From: Nicotiana tabacum
Lineage: Eukaryota; Streptophyta; Magnoliopsida; Solanales; Solanaceae
DNA length: 64,000 bases
NCBI RefSeq assembly: GCF_000715075.1
Contig: NC_134082.1
Location: forward strand, 208,763,948-208,827,947
Direction of reading: 5' to 3'
Part shown: positions 47,163 to 57,192 of the stretch, piece after piece
Position numbering within the stretch: the stretch's first letter is position 1
Layout of the letters: each line of letters begins with the position of its first letter
The notes under the pieces: generated by a model
Databases searched by the model: none
Told to the model about the DNA's origin: nothing
Seen by the model: only the letters and a program-made list of their open reading frames with translations
Made by a program: the position numbers and the translations under genes

Positions 47163-47470
47163 GGAGTCCTTTGGTAGGGTGTATAAGAATGGTAATGAAC
47201 AAGGTGTATTAGTAATGTTGAGATTATTTCTTATTGACTATTTCGTTTGGTGTATTAAACACATGGAGGTCTTTATACATATTTATCCATGTATTAAAAG
47301 CCATGGTATTGCTAATGTCATAGTTTGCTATGTATAAGAATAATATTGAATATGCTGTATAACTAATACAAGTATTAGTACATTGATTGAAAAATACTAC
47401 GTATGAAAAAAGGAATTAATTATTATCAAAGCTGATATATTTTTACTAATACATTCTATCAAACGACCCC
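47163..47470. mobile_element. Tourist-like MITE, 308 bp
   Basis: Ends GGAGTCCTTTGGTAGGG and, on the minus strand, GGGGTCGTTTGATAG, with TAA on both sides (47160-47162 and 47471-47473). Same family as the element at 4277-4658, sharing ends and internal phrases such as GTATTAGTAAT. Confidence 0.82.
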
Positions 47471-47473
47471 TAA

Positions 47474-48059
47474 GGGGCATAGAAGATTTAACAATTTTAC
47501 TATAACACAACTCTCCAATTATTGGCGCTGAGGAAAAGAACTATATAAAATTTAGAAGATTGATGTTCATTTTGCATTAGGAAAGTTGCATAATATACCA
47601 CAATAGTATTATTTTATAGGAGTAACTTCTAATACCTCCTTATGTTTTGGAGACGAGTTGCATTGTAGTAGGATTTTCAAAAGGATGAATTGCATCTTTT
47701 GAATAGAATACTTTGGCAAACAAAAATTTTGAAGTGTTTAAGAGAGAAATTTTACATGCTTGATTTGTTATTGTGGGATTTTACTGAGTTTTTTGTTGTT
47801 GTAATTTGTTGTTTTTGTTGTGGTTGTACTAAGCTTGGCTGAAAATTTAAAAGTTTTATTTCATGCGTCCCGAAAGAATGGCGAGATTCATACGAGAGTC
47901 AATGGAAATTTGAAGATCAATTTCTTAATATTTAAAATGATGAAAATTATTTGCACCCGTCAACTTTACTTTAAAAATCAAACTCCCCCTCCAACTATGA
48001 ATTATGTATAAGAAAAGAAGTAAATGTTTCAAAACAATTAAAAAAGATGAAATAATAAG
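47474..48059. other. Non-coding stretch
   Basis: Nothing recognised; A+T-rich with TTGTTG-type low complexity near 47790-47825. Confidence 0.45.
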
Positions 48060-48764
48060 ATGCCATCTAAGAATAAATTTAATCGCTTATCTTATGTCTG
48101 AATTGCCTATTTATATATCGAGAATCACCTAAGTATATGCAATCTCCTATTTAATTACTAATATTTGATGTTATAAAGAAAGAAATTCTTTTGATTCACA
48201 TGTATAAAGTTGAATCGCTTAAATTGTGTTTCACAAAACCGCTTAAAAATGAATATAATCTCTTGTGTTATAACAAAAAACGATCTTCAAATTGAAAAAT
48301 ATTTTAGAGGTTGTGATCTCAACATACTTAAACAAGTTCTTTTTTCTTTAAAATATTTAAGTTTGTCAAACAATTTAAAAGTTGTGAAGTATAATGATAA
48401 AGTTATTCATGTACGTAATCTAACTATATAGTGTATAATGTTAAGTCTTTTATGTAATATTCTTTTCGGAATATGATGTAGTTATTTGTAATCTATGATT
48501 TTAAAAAATTTATAAATAAGTAAATATTTTAAATTATTAAAATACACGAAATAATAAGATTACTTTAAGATGAACATCATTGTCAATGCTATATCTGAAA
48601 TCACCAATTATATGTAACAAATCGCCTATTGAGATTATTTGTTGTTAACGATGAAATTCTTTTGATTTTCATACTATGACATTGAATCGTCTAAGATGTG
48701 TTTCACAAAATCGCATAAGAATGGATATAATCGCCTATATATATTGCTTATCTATTTCTTGGTA
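48060..48764. repeat. Diverged direct duplication preceding the 128-bp array
   Basis: The block around 48183-48245 (AAATTCTTTTGATT, then GTGTTTCACAAAACCGC) recurs around 48653-48715 (AAATTCTTTTGATT, then GTGTTTCACAAAATCGC), about 470 bp apart. Both have the TCGCCTA/GCGATT-type words that also mark the adjacent array. Confidence 0.65.
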
Positions 48765-49265
48765 GGCGATTATAAATAATACGTAGGCGGTTACTAGATA
48801 ACACATAGACGATTTATGAATTCACCAAGATTTTCCACTTTATAATAAAAGATTCTCGTAATAAGTAATAAGTGATTAACCGGAGACCACTTAGGCGATC
48901 ATAAATAACACACGAGTGATTTTTATATAAAATATAGGTAATACATGATTTCACTAGGATCTCTCACTTCATAAAAAAGGATCATGGTAAACTAATAAGC
49001 GATCAACCGAAAATTAATTACTCGATCATAAGTAATACATGAGCGATTTTTAAAATAATATATATGCAATCTATAACTTCACCAGGACCTCTTACTTTAC
49101 AAAAAATGATCTTGGTAATAACTAATAAGTGATTAATCGAAGATCACTTAGATGATCACAATAATACATTGGCGATTTATAGATTAATGCACATGCAATT
49201 TATGATTTCACTAGAATCTCCCACTTTATAAAATTTTAAAAAAAATATTGCTAATAACTAGTAAT
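48765..49265. repeat. Decayed tandem repeat, four units of about 128 bp
   Basis: The phrase GCGATCATAAATAA and variants occur at 48765, 48894, 49022 and 49151 (spacing 129, 128, 129). Each unit contains a GAGCGATTT-like block, a TTCACTAGGATCTCTCACTT-like block and an AATAAGTGATTAACCG-like block in the same order. Units differ by roughly a fifth to a quarter by eye. Confidence 0.85.
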
Positions 49266-49758
49266 AAGCAATCACTTAGGTGGTCCACTAGGTTGGATTT
49301 GTTGTTTAATTTTTATATTCTTCTCAAGTAGTTGTGCAATAGTAATAAATAAAAATAAAAGAACATGGTGTAGCCAAAGTAAAAATTTCCACCTATGAGT
49401 TATAGGAACAACAGGATCGATATCATGAAGTTTAATTCCGTTCTCAACCCATAACCAATATGATCTTGAAGTTTCTTTTGTAACTTTAGAAACAGTTTCT
49501 TTTGTAACTTTAGAAACTATTTCATAGTACTCCCTTACATGCCTCATTTGAGAGAGAATTTTAGTATTTCTTGAAATATCGAATACAATGCTATCAATAA
49601 TTATACTAATCGAACCACACATGTCTTTCTACTAACAATAGGAAGAAAATAAAAGAAGAACAAAGAATTTATCCTTTGCTTTGACAGTAAAATTCTGCCC
49701 GGTCCTTTTTAGATATTTGTAAGTTATCTTTCTGTTTTTATTAATTCAACTAGAGTAC
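49266..49758 (-). other. Unassigned stretch with a 116-codon open frame
   Basis: A minus-strand frame at 49622-49272 has 116 codons, an internal perfect tandem duplication of 24 bp (49471-49494 and 49495-49518, giving VSKVTKET twice) and a hydrophobic segment (FLLWLHHVLLFLFITIAQLL). I recognise no family, and it runs into the edge of the tandem array. It may be a fragment of something larger or chance; not called as a gene. Confidence 0.25.
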
Positions 49759-50525
49759 TGTTACGTGTCGCCTTCTTGAGATTCCTTGGAAGGGCAATAG
49801 TAGTCGTGGTCCATAGTTGTTGACTCCGTTCCTTATAGCCTAGTCAATATTTATAGCTGATGTGACTCCATACCGACTTAAGCTAAGCAATTAATATCAG
49901 TACAGTTACTATCCACCAATTGAGGTCCCCTTTGTACGCTAGACAAAATTGTCAGTGTCGTACGAGAAAATTATTGTCAACAACAATTGAGAGAACAGAA
50001 ATGAGAATGAAAGAAAGCTTGTTGCATCAATGAAAGCTATTACATAAAGGCAACACGGTATCGAGGGGGAGATATACCAGTACAGAGAATTGTTTGCTTG
50101 CTAGAAAGTTTGATTGCTTGATCCCCCCTAATAGTACTTAAAAAAATAAACCAAAGTTACAAGACTTGACCTAACTAAGCTAGAGAATCATAATGGAAGT
50201 AAATGTAATAAAACTACTCTATATTTACAATAAAAAGGACTGAGTATTCTACAAGGTAGAAATAGGTCCATTGTCAGCAACCTTGTCTTTGGCATCATGG
50301 TCTGCGCGCGCGACGTTGTCTGCATGAGCGGCACTGTTGGCATCTGCCTGCAGCTAGGCACTGGCGAGGGCTATCGGTGGGGCGACAGAGGCACATGCAC
50401 GCTTGTCACTTGGCGCAGCCAAGACCACGGGGCCGTCCATGGCACTAAGCGTTGGGAGGTTTGATAGGACGCAATGGGGCGTGTCCAAGGGGTCATGGGG
50501 CATGGCTGAAAAACCGCCCATGACA
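49759..50525 (-). repeat. 3' LTR of the chromodomain element, 767 bp
   Basis: Plus-strand reading starts TGTTACGTGTCGCC and ends CCCATGACA. It aligns with 55331-55990 along its length, except for roughly 75 extra bp near 49801-49880 that the other LTR lacks, plus scattered substitutions. Confidence 0.88.
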
Positions 50526-50538
50526 TTCTCCCCCACCT
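50526..50538 (-). other. Polypurine tract of the chromodomain element
   Basis: Minus strand AGGTGGGGGAGAA immediately precedes the TGTCATGGGCGG start of the 3' LTR. Confidence 0.8.
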
Positions 50539-50905
50539 GAGTTGACAACGTCCTTGGTGCCTTACTTGCAAGGTAATCATCAATTAGGCTCTTATAGGCT
50601 TTGAGGTATGTTCCCCTCTCCCAAGTATTCTCCTCTGCATCACAGCCCTGCCATTTTACCAAGAACTCTTGGTGATCTTTTCTTGAGGCATGAATTACTC
50701 GATCATCAAGAATAGCTTTAGCAAGCCCTTTCTTGGTTGAATTGTGGCCTCGAATACTGGGTATTGTGAGCTGACTCCGTGAAGGATCCTCCATGTCTTC
50801 CCGAAAAAGTTTCAGAAGACTGACATGTAAGACGAGATGGATTTTCCACCAAGCTGGGATATCGACTTTATATGCAACTTTCCCAATGCGCCTTTCAATG
50901 GACAA
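50526..50905 (-). pseudogene. Integrase C-terminus and chromodomain of the gypsy element
   Basis: Minus-strand frame opening with RRIGKVAYKVDIPAWWKIHL and LHVSLLKLF, the integrase C-terminal module. It is followed by a chromodomain with VIHASRKDHQEFLVKWQG and TWERGTYLKAYK, carrying the aromatic and WxG-type residues of the fold. The frame runs on through the polypurine tract into the LTR as far as 50354. Confidence 0.85.
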
Positions 50906-51061
50906 GGGTCCAATATATTTTCACGGACCCCTGCAAATAAATACCGCTTTGGGATTTTGACTATCACTTTGTCTCTACTTGGTATTCAACAAAGCGATGA
51001 TTTTGATCAGCATGTCTCTTCATCCGCTTTTGGGCTCTGACAAGATAGCCTCGCACTATCT

Positions 51062-51768
51062 CTAAATTTTGCTTCCATTCTTTTGAGAAGCTAGCAACTC
51101 GAGGAGATTTTGACATGTTTGGTACAGTACATTCACGGTGTGTGGGAGTAGCGGTTGTTGTCCGGTAACAATTTCAAAAGCATTTTTGTTTGTACTAGAT
51201 CTTTTTTGTGAATTGAAACACATTTGAGCAGCATCCGGAAGTTTCACCCAGTTCTTCTGCGATCATGTTACAAAGTAGCGGAGATATTCCTCCAACATGC
51301 CATTGAACCGCTCCGTGTAACCATCAGATTATGGATGAAAACTTGAGTTGTGACTCAAATTTGACTTGAGGCACTTAAAAAGTTGGGTCCAAAATTTGCT
51401 AGTGAAGCGTGAGTCGCGATCACTAATGATGTCTTTAGGCAGACCCCAATATTAGACGACATGAGAGAAGAAGAGTCGAACTGTATCTTCTGCGGATATA
51501 TATTATGTGGCTTCTATAAAGTAGCATACTTGGAAAAACGATCCACAACAACCAAGATAATTGTGAGATATCCTACCATGGGTAATCCAGTGATGAAATC
51601 CAGGAAAACGCTTTCCCAAGGTCTCTTTGGGACACCTAGTGGCTCCAAAAGTCCCGCTTGTGTCAAGTGGTCCGACTTATCCTTCTGGCATACTAGACAA
51701 GTCTTCACATGCTGAGCAACGTCATCGGCCATTTGAGGCCAATAATATGTACGACGAAGTAATGCCAT
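51062..51768 (-). pseudogene. Integrase remnant of the gypsy element
   Basis: Minus strand. The HHCC zinc region is partly visible (YYWPQMADDVAQHVKTCLVC); the catalytic core begins with FLDFITGLP, carrying its first Asp, then LVVVDRFSKYA. The frame breaks near 51514, and a later piece (AFEIVTGQQPLLPH) lies at 51247-51062. Premature stops make it inactive. Confidence 0.82.
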
Positions 51769-52068
51769 GGTGCGTTCTTCACCGGGATGGCCGGCCTATA
51801 AAGTATCTGACATTCCGCCTGAAGAGTCCTTCGCATATATCCTTCTTTAGGAATATAAACTCCTGAAGAGCCCTTTCACTTTCAGGAAACCATATTTTAT
51901 GTAGAACTGGTGAGTCTTTCTCTGTCCTACCAAATTAACCAAATACTGTGCAGCAGGATCCTTGATGAGTAGATCCTCTATCTGGTCTTTTATGGTGGTG
52001 TCTACTTCGCTCCCCCTTAGGGTGGCGAGTAGGCACACCGATGCTAGATCAGCTCTCCGACTGAGCAT

Positions 52069-53095
52069 ATCAGCAACATGATTCGTCTTCCCACTTTGAT
52101 ACTCCAGGTTAAAGTGAAAGTTCGCTAGGAGTTCTTGCCACCTGGCCTATCGATCATTCAACTTCGGCTGGGTCATGAAATTGCTAACATCTGTGTTGTC
52201 TATCTTGACCACGAATGGGGTTCCCATCAGATAGTGCCTCCAAAGGCGTAAGCAATGAACGACATCCAATAATTATTTCTCGTAGGTGGCATATCACCGT
52301 TGTACATCCTTCAGCTTTCGGCTCTCATACACTACGTGATGCCCATCTTGTAGCAAGACTCCGCCAAGGGCATAGTCAAAGGCATCCATTTGTACCTCGA
52401 ATGGCTTGGCCAAATCAGGGAGGGACAAGACGGGGCTACTAGACATAGCCACTTTTAATGCGTTGAAGGCCTCCGCTCGCCTTGGTCCTCAATCCCAAGG
52501 CATGACCTTCTTGAGGAGTTTTGTCAATGGAACTGCGATGAGGGAGTAATTTTTCACAAATCACTGATAGAAGTTGTATAGGCTAAGGAACGCCCTCAAG
52601 GAGTAGATATCCTTAGATGACGACCAATCTGTGATAGCCTGAAAACTTCTGTTGGTCCATCTTGATCCGCCCTTCCTCGATGACATGGCCAAGGAAGTCA
52701 ATATGTTTTTAAGCAAAGGAGCTCCATATGTTCGCATATAATTCGTGCTCCCGTAATCGGGCTAGGACCTTTCGCAAGTGCTCCAGATGTTCTCCCAGTG
52801 TTTGGTTATATACCACAATGTCATCCAAGTAGACCACCACGAATTCATTAATGTACTCTCGGAAGACTTGGTTCATCAGGGTGCAAAATATGGATGGAGC
52901 GTTGGTCAAGCCGAATGGCATAAGCAGGAAGTCGTACGACCCATATCTTGTCATACAAGTCGTCTTGTGTTCATCAACCTCCGCAATCTGAACTTGCCAA
53001 TAACATGTCTTCAGGTCTATTTTGGAGAAAACTGTCGCACCACCCAGTTTTTCGAACAAGTCTGCCATTGGCGGATTAGGGTACTTGTTCTTCAC
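52069..53095 (-). pseudogene. Reverse transcriptase and RNase H remnant
   Basis: Minus strand. RT motifs in order: FSKIDLKTCYWQVQ, then LMPFGLTNAPSIFCTLMN, then the catalytic YLDDIVVY near residue 95. The RT frame stops at 52709. RNase H continues in broken frames down to about 52069, where a separate piece is visible at 52068-51847. A frame change separates this from the preceding protease/RT frame, at an A-run near 53100. Confidence 0.85.
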
Positions 53096-53892
53096 GGTGA
53101 TTTTTTTAGAGCCCGATAATCGACATAGAGTCGTGGGCTTCCATCATGTTTCTTTTGGAATAGCATAGAGGACCCGTATATGGACTTGGAGGGCACGTTG
53201 ATCCTTATGTCTAGAATTTTCGTAAATTGTCTCCGAAGCTCGGTGAGTTTGGGTTGTGACAATCTGTAAGGCGCCCGGGCGGGTGGCTTCACACTCAGCA
53301 CCAAATGAATCTCATGGTCCACAATGCGCCTAGGCGGGAGTCGCTTTGGCATATCCTGTGGCATGACGTCTTCAGACTCCAGTAGCAGCTCCTTCACGGC
53401 TGCAGGAATGAGACCCCAGGAGTGTTTTATATCTTCAATACAGAGCGTAACCAGGAATGTAGGTTCATGTCTTTTGACCCCCTTCTTCAACTGCAAGACC
53501 GAGATGTTCTCAGCGGCCATATTCATGGGCATGCAGGGGATAATGCAGGACTTGGCTTGGTTTGTTCCCATCATCAGTAGCATGTCTGCATATGGTACGG
53601 GCATGGTGTTGGTTTGCCTTAGGAATTCCAACCCAACTATTAACTCTAAGTCATCTATGATCACCATGCGCATGTTAAATTTTCCTTCATAAGGACCAAG
53701 CTTCACTGGTACTTCTTTGGCTATTCCATCTACTTGTTGATGAGGTGATTTGATAGCCTTGACACGACCTCTGTCCTTTCCTACAACTAGACTAAGGCGC
53801 TCCACTTGAGTCGAGGCTAAGTAATTATGGGTAGCACCCGTGTCAATCATCACCCGGATAGGCTTGCCATTTACCCTCATCTCGATGAACAT
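53092..53892 (-). pseudogene. Aspartic protease and N-terminal RT of the gypsy element
   Basis: Minus-strand 266-codon frame. The retropepsin active site DTGA follows KPIRVMI near residue 17. The linker to RT contains IVDHEIHLV and PPARAPYRLSQPKL, then the RT entry motif LFQKKHDGSPRLYVDYRALK. It ends by frameshift in an A-run; the next frame carries the RT core. Confidence 0.88.
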
Positions 53893-54047
53893 TAATGTCG
53901 TCTCTTGTTTAAGAGGAGTCCACTCATCCGTCTTCTTTTCCCTTTCTTAGTGATTGGGCATGAGTCCTTCTTCTTATGGATACCAGCACTGGTTCCCGCT
54001 AAGTCCTCAGAAATAGAGCCAACAATTGCATTGAAGGCACCTACTAG

Positions 54048-55287
54048 TTAGGTATGGTCAGCATCATCTGCGTCGTCATCTGTCCAATCATCAAAAGCTT
54101 GATGGGAGTTCATCTGTGCATTTGGGCATTCATTATTCCAATGTGGTCCGCCACAATGACGACATCCTGAAGGGGGCTTTCTTCCATGATCATTGTTGTT
54201 TGACGCAACACTATTTCTACCTGAGGAAGGAGCCTTAGATTTGGTTGCACTCTGATCTCCTCCACTTCTGCTAGGGCCACCATTGCTAGGCTGGCCCCCT
54301 CTGTATTCCGCTCGGGCAGGCGGTTGAGACATATCTTTCCGAGCTTCCACTTGATAGTCTCCAAGGCACCCTGCTGCTTGGATTGCCTTGGGTAAGGTAT
54401 CTACCCTTTGTCTTTGCAGCTCCATACGGGCATAAGGTTTCAAACCTTCAAAGAATGTGAAGAGTTTGTCTTTGTCCCCTATATCCCATATGTTCAGCAT
54501 GAGCGCGAAGAATTCCGACACGTAATCCCGCACTGACTTGGTCTGGCGGAGCTCCCGTAGCTTCTCCGCGCATTGTACTCAATATTTTCGGGGAAGAATT
54601 GTAGGCGTATGGTTGCCTTCAGTTCTGCCCATATCTCTAGAGCATCTTCACCAGCCCTGATGGCTTTGTACTTCACCCCTACTAGAGTTTAGCATCACCC
54701 TGAAGATACATGGCAGCAGTTGCTACCTTCTTAGCTTTTTCTAGGCCCCTAATGACATCGAAGTACTATTCGATGTCGAAGATGAAGTTTTTACTTCTTT
54801 GGCATTCCGAGCTCAATTGTATGGCTTTGGCTCAGGAATTTTCAGTTTTTGTGCCATAGGGGCGAGGTTCACAACACCCCCAATTTGGTTTCTGCCTCCT
54901 CGAAGCAGGCCTGTAAAGCAGCATTGATAAAATTAAGCTGGCCTGTCAAGTTGTCTATAGTTTGTTGCATGGCTGTCACCATGTCTGCCTCTTTTGCCCT
55001 GTAGGCTAAATCCTCGGCACGCTCCTGTTGGAGGCCCTAGAATTTACCAAAAATTTCAGCTGCCTCTATGGTTTCCATTTGCGGTCTCCTTTAGAGTTAC
55101 GATTAATGTTTTCTATGTCAACTTTGGCCTGGAGCATTCTGCGGTCCAGGTCGTCCAACCTTTGCACTAGGCTAGTTCTTAGTTTAGGCACCGTATCCAC
55201 GATAGGCCGTAATACGTCAACCGTTTCTTCAAGGGCCGCAATGAGGTCCCCATGATTCACCATGGTCAGAAATGGTGGTAATGGCAA
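54048..55287 (-). pseudogene. gag of the gypsy element (broken)
   Basis: Minus strand. The N-terminal part at 55287-55066 has heptad-like Leu (VDVLRPIVDTVPKLRTSLVQ). The central capsid-like part includes LFTFFEGLKPYARMELQRQR near 54450. A zinc knuckle, CRHCGGPHWNNEC, is near 54160, followed by an acidic tail. Frameshifts between 54676 and 54533 and stops upstream break it. Confidence 0.83.
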
Positions 55288-55310
55288 TATGTTCCATTGT
55301 CCGATGTCGA

Positions 55311-55328
55311 GCCTAGGTTCTGATACTA
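55311..55328 (-). other. Primer-binding site (initiator Met tRNA type)
   Basis: Minus strand TAGTATCAGAACCTAGGC, two bases inside the 5' LTR; it resembles the TGGTATCAGAGC sequence typical of initiator-Met tRNA priming, with a few changes. Confidence 0.65.
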
Positions 55329-55330
55329 AC

Positions 55331-55990
55331 TATTACGCGGCGTCTTCCTTAGATTCTTTGAAAGGGCAACGTAAGGCTAAGCAACCAATATTAGTGCAGT
55401 TACTAACCGCCAACAGAGGTCCCATCCGTACGCTAGACGAGATTGTCAGTTCCGTACATGAAAACCAATGTCGAGCAATTGAGAGAATAGAAATGAGAAT
55501 GAAAGAAAGCTTGATTGCATTAATGAAAGCTATTACAGAAAGGCAACATGGTGTCGAGGGGAGAGACACCAGTACAGAGAATTGTTTACTTGCTAGAAAG
55601 TTTGATTGCTTGATCCCACCTAATAGTGCAAAAATAAATAAATAAATCAAAGTTACAAGACTTAACGTAACTAAGCTAGAGAATCCTAATGGAAGTAAAT
55701 GAAATAAAATTATTCTATATTTACAATGAAAATGACTTAGTTTTCTACAAGGTAGAAACATGCCCGTTGTCAGCAACCTTTTGGCATCACGGTCTGCGCG
55801 TGCATCGCTGTTGGCATCTGCCTACTGCTGGACGCTGGAGAGGGCTATCGGTGGGGCTACAGAGGCACGCGCGCTTGTCACTTGGCGCAGCCAAGACCAC
55901 GGGGTCGTCCATGGTGCTAGGCGTTGGGAGGCTTGCTAGGACGTCATGGGGCGCGTCCAAGGGGGCATGGCTGGAAAGCCGCCCATGACA
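55331..55990 (-). repeat. 5' LTR of the chromodomain element, 660 bp
   Basis: Ends CCCATGACA at 55990 like its partner; its inner end reads TATTACGCGGCG where the partner has TGTTACGTGTCG, so the terminal dinucleotide is mutated. Shorter than the partner by about 107 bp, mainly through one block of roughly 75 bp. Confidence 0.88.
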
Positions 55991-57192
55991 GTACCCGCGT
56001 AACATGCGAACACAAATTATGTCAAATTTTAATTTGAGTTATTTGAATTATGTGCAAATAACCTTAAATTTTAAATTGTCGAGATAAAAATTATATTTAA
56101 TATTCTCTATTAATTAAGAGGCATGATATGAAACTATTTCTCAAATTTCATAGAGGATAACCTATTTTTTAATATATATTTGTAATAATCCACCCCCTTG
56201 ATTTAAAACTTGCATTATTTTGTTGTCAATTTTGCAGAATATTGAAATATCATGCTGTGATCTGTCTTGTTTGAGCATATTGAATCATATTATTTTATAA
56301 AATTCTTACTAACACTTTATTTTTCATCCTAAATTCAAATAAGTCTTATTCCTATACATTTTACACAATTGTTTTGTTTGTTGCTTATAGTTATTATAGT
56401 ATTCATTACTTAATATTATTATTCTACCACGTGATCTTTTATTAGTTTATATATCGACTTAATGTGTAGCTTATTACCCTTCTAATAATCATCGATAAAT
56501 ATTAAAGAAATATTCTTAAAAATTAGTAATATATTATTATGCTTTTATTCTTTTACTCGAACTCCTTCATCATTTAAATTTATTAATAATACTTTTATTA
56601 TTATTAATTATTTTATTTATTTATTTTTAAATTAATTTAAAGTATAAGCGGATCTCTATTTTCCTCTTTGTACATTTTTTCCCTACTATAACATTTTATT
56701 TTAATTTATTTTTTTATTTAATATTTTATCTATAATAAAAATACTATCATGTTTTATTTTAAATTATAACCTTGAATCAGTCTAAAATTTGTAACTAACC
56801 TTTGTGTTTTTATTAATTTCAATAAGGGGCCCACTTAATGCTGATGTATCTCCTCTCTATATAAGTTAGTGGAGCTCATACAGTCACTAACTACAATTTT
56901 AATCCACATAAACATGAATCAATATCAATGTGACAAGTTTTCGGAGGGAATAATGTCGGGGTCTATTTGAAAACAAATCTCCATTCCAGAATAGGTATAA
57001 GGTTTGCGTATACATTATCTCTCCAGTGGGTTGTTTCTCCAAATAGTGGGTTGTTTTTGTTGTAGTATAGACATGAATCAAGGCCATTTAACTCCAAAAG
57101 ATAGCAGAGGCAAACATCTAAAATTCCTAACATTTGATCATCTCATGTGAGGACTAAGGATAGCATCAGTTGCCACTGTCTTCTCCACACCA
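55991..57192 (+). other. Upstream region of the CFM2-type gene
   Basis: Very A+T-rich, no gene or repeat recognised. A TATA-like CTATATAAG at 56857-56865 lies about 330 bp before the start codon and is a weak promoter candidate. Confidence 0.45.

Larger units (their letters stand above)
49759..55990 (-). mobile_element. Chromodomain Ty3/gypsy retrotransposon (inactive), 6.2 kb
   Basis: Whole element on the minus strand: 5' LTR 55331-55990, primer-binding site, gag, protease, reverse transcriptase, RNase H, integrase, chromodomain, polypurine tract, 3' LTR 49759-50525. Target duplication GTAC flanks it (49755-49758 and 55991-55994). The C-terminal chromodomain places it among the chromoviruses; gag wording suggests the Galadriel branch, which I hold only loosely. 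Stops and frameshifts in every domain make it non-autonomous. It lies 1.2 kb upstream of the CFM2-type gene. Confidence 0.92.

Noticed and set aside
53324..53692. 122-codon plus-strand frame and other plus-strand frames between 51.4 and 55.7 kb
   Set aside because: They are shadows of the minus-strand gypsy protease and gag frames.
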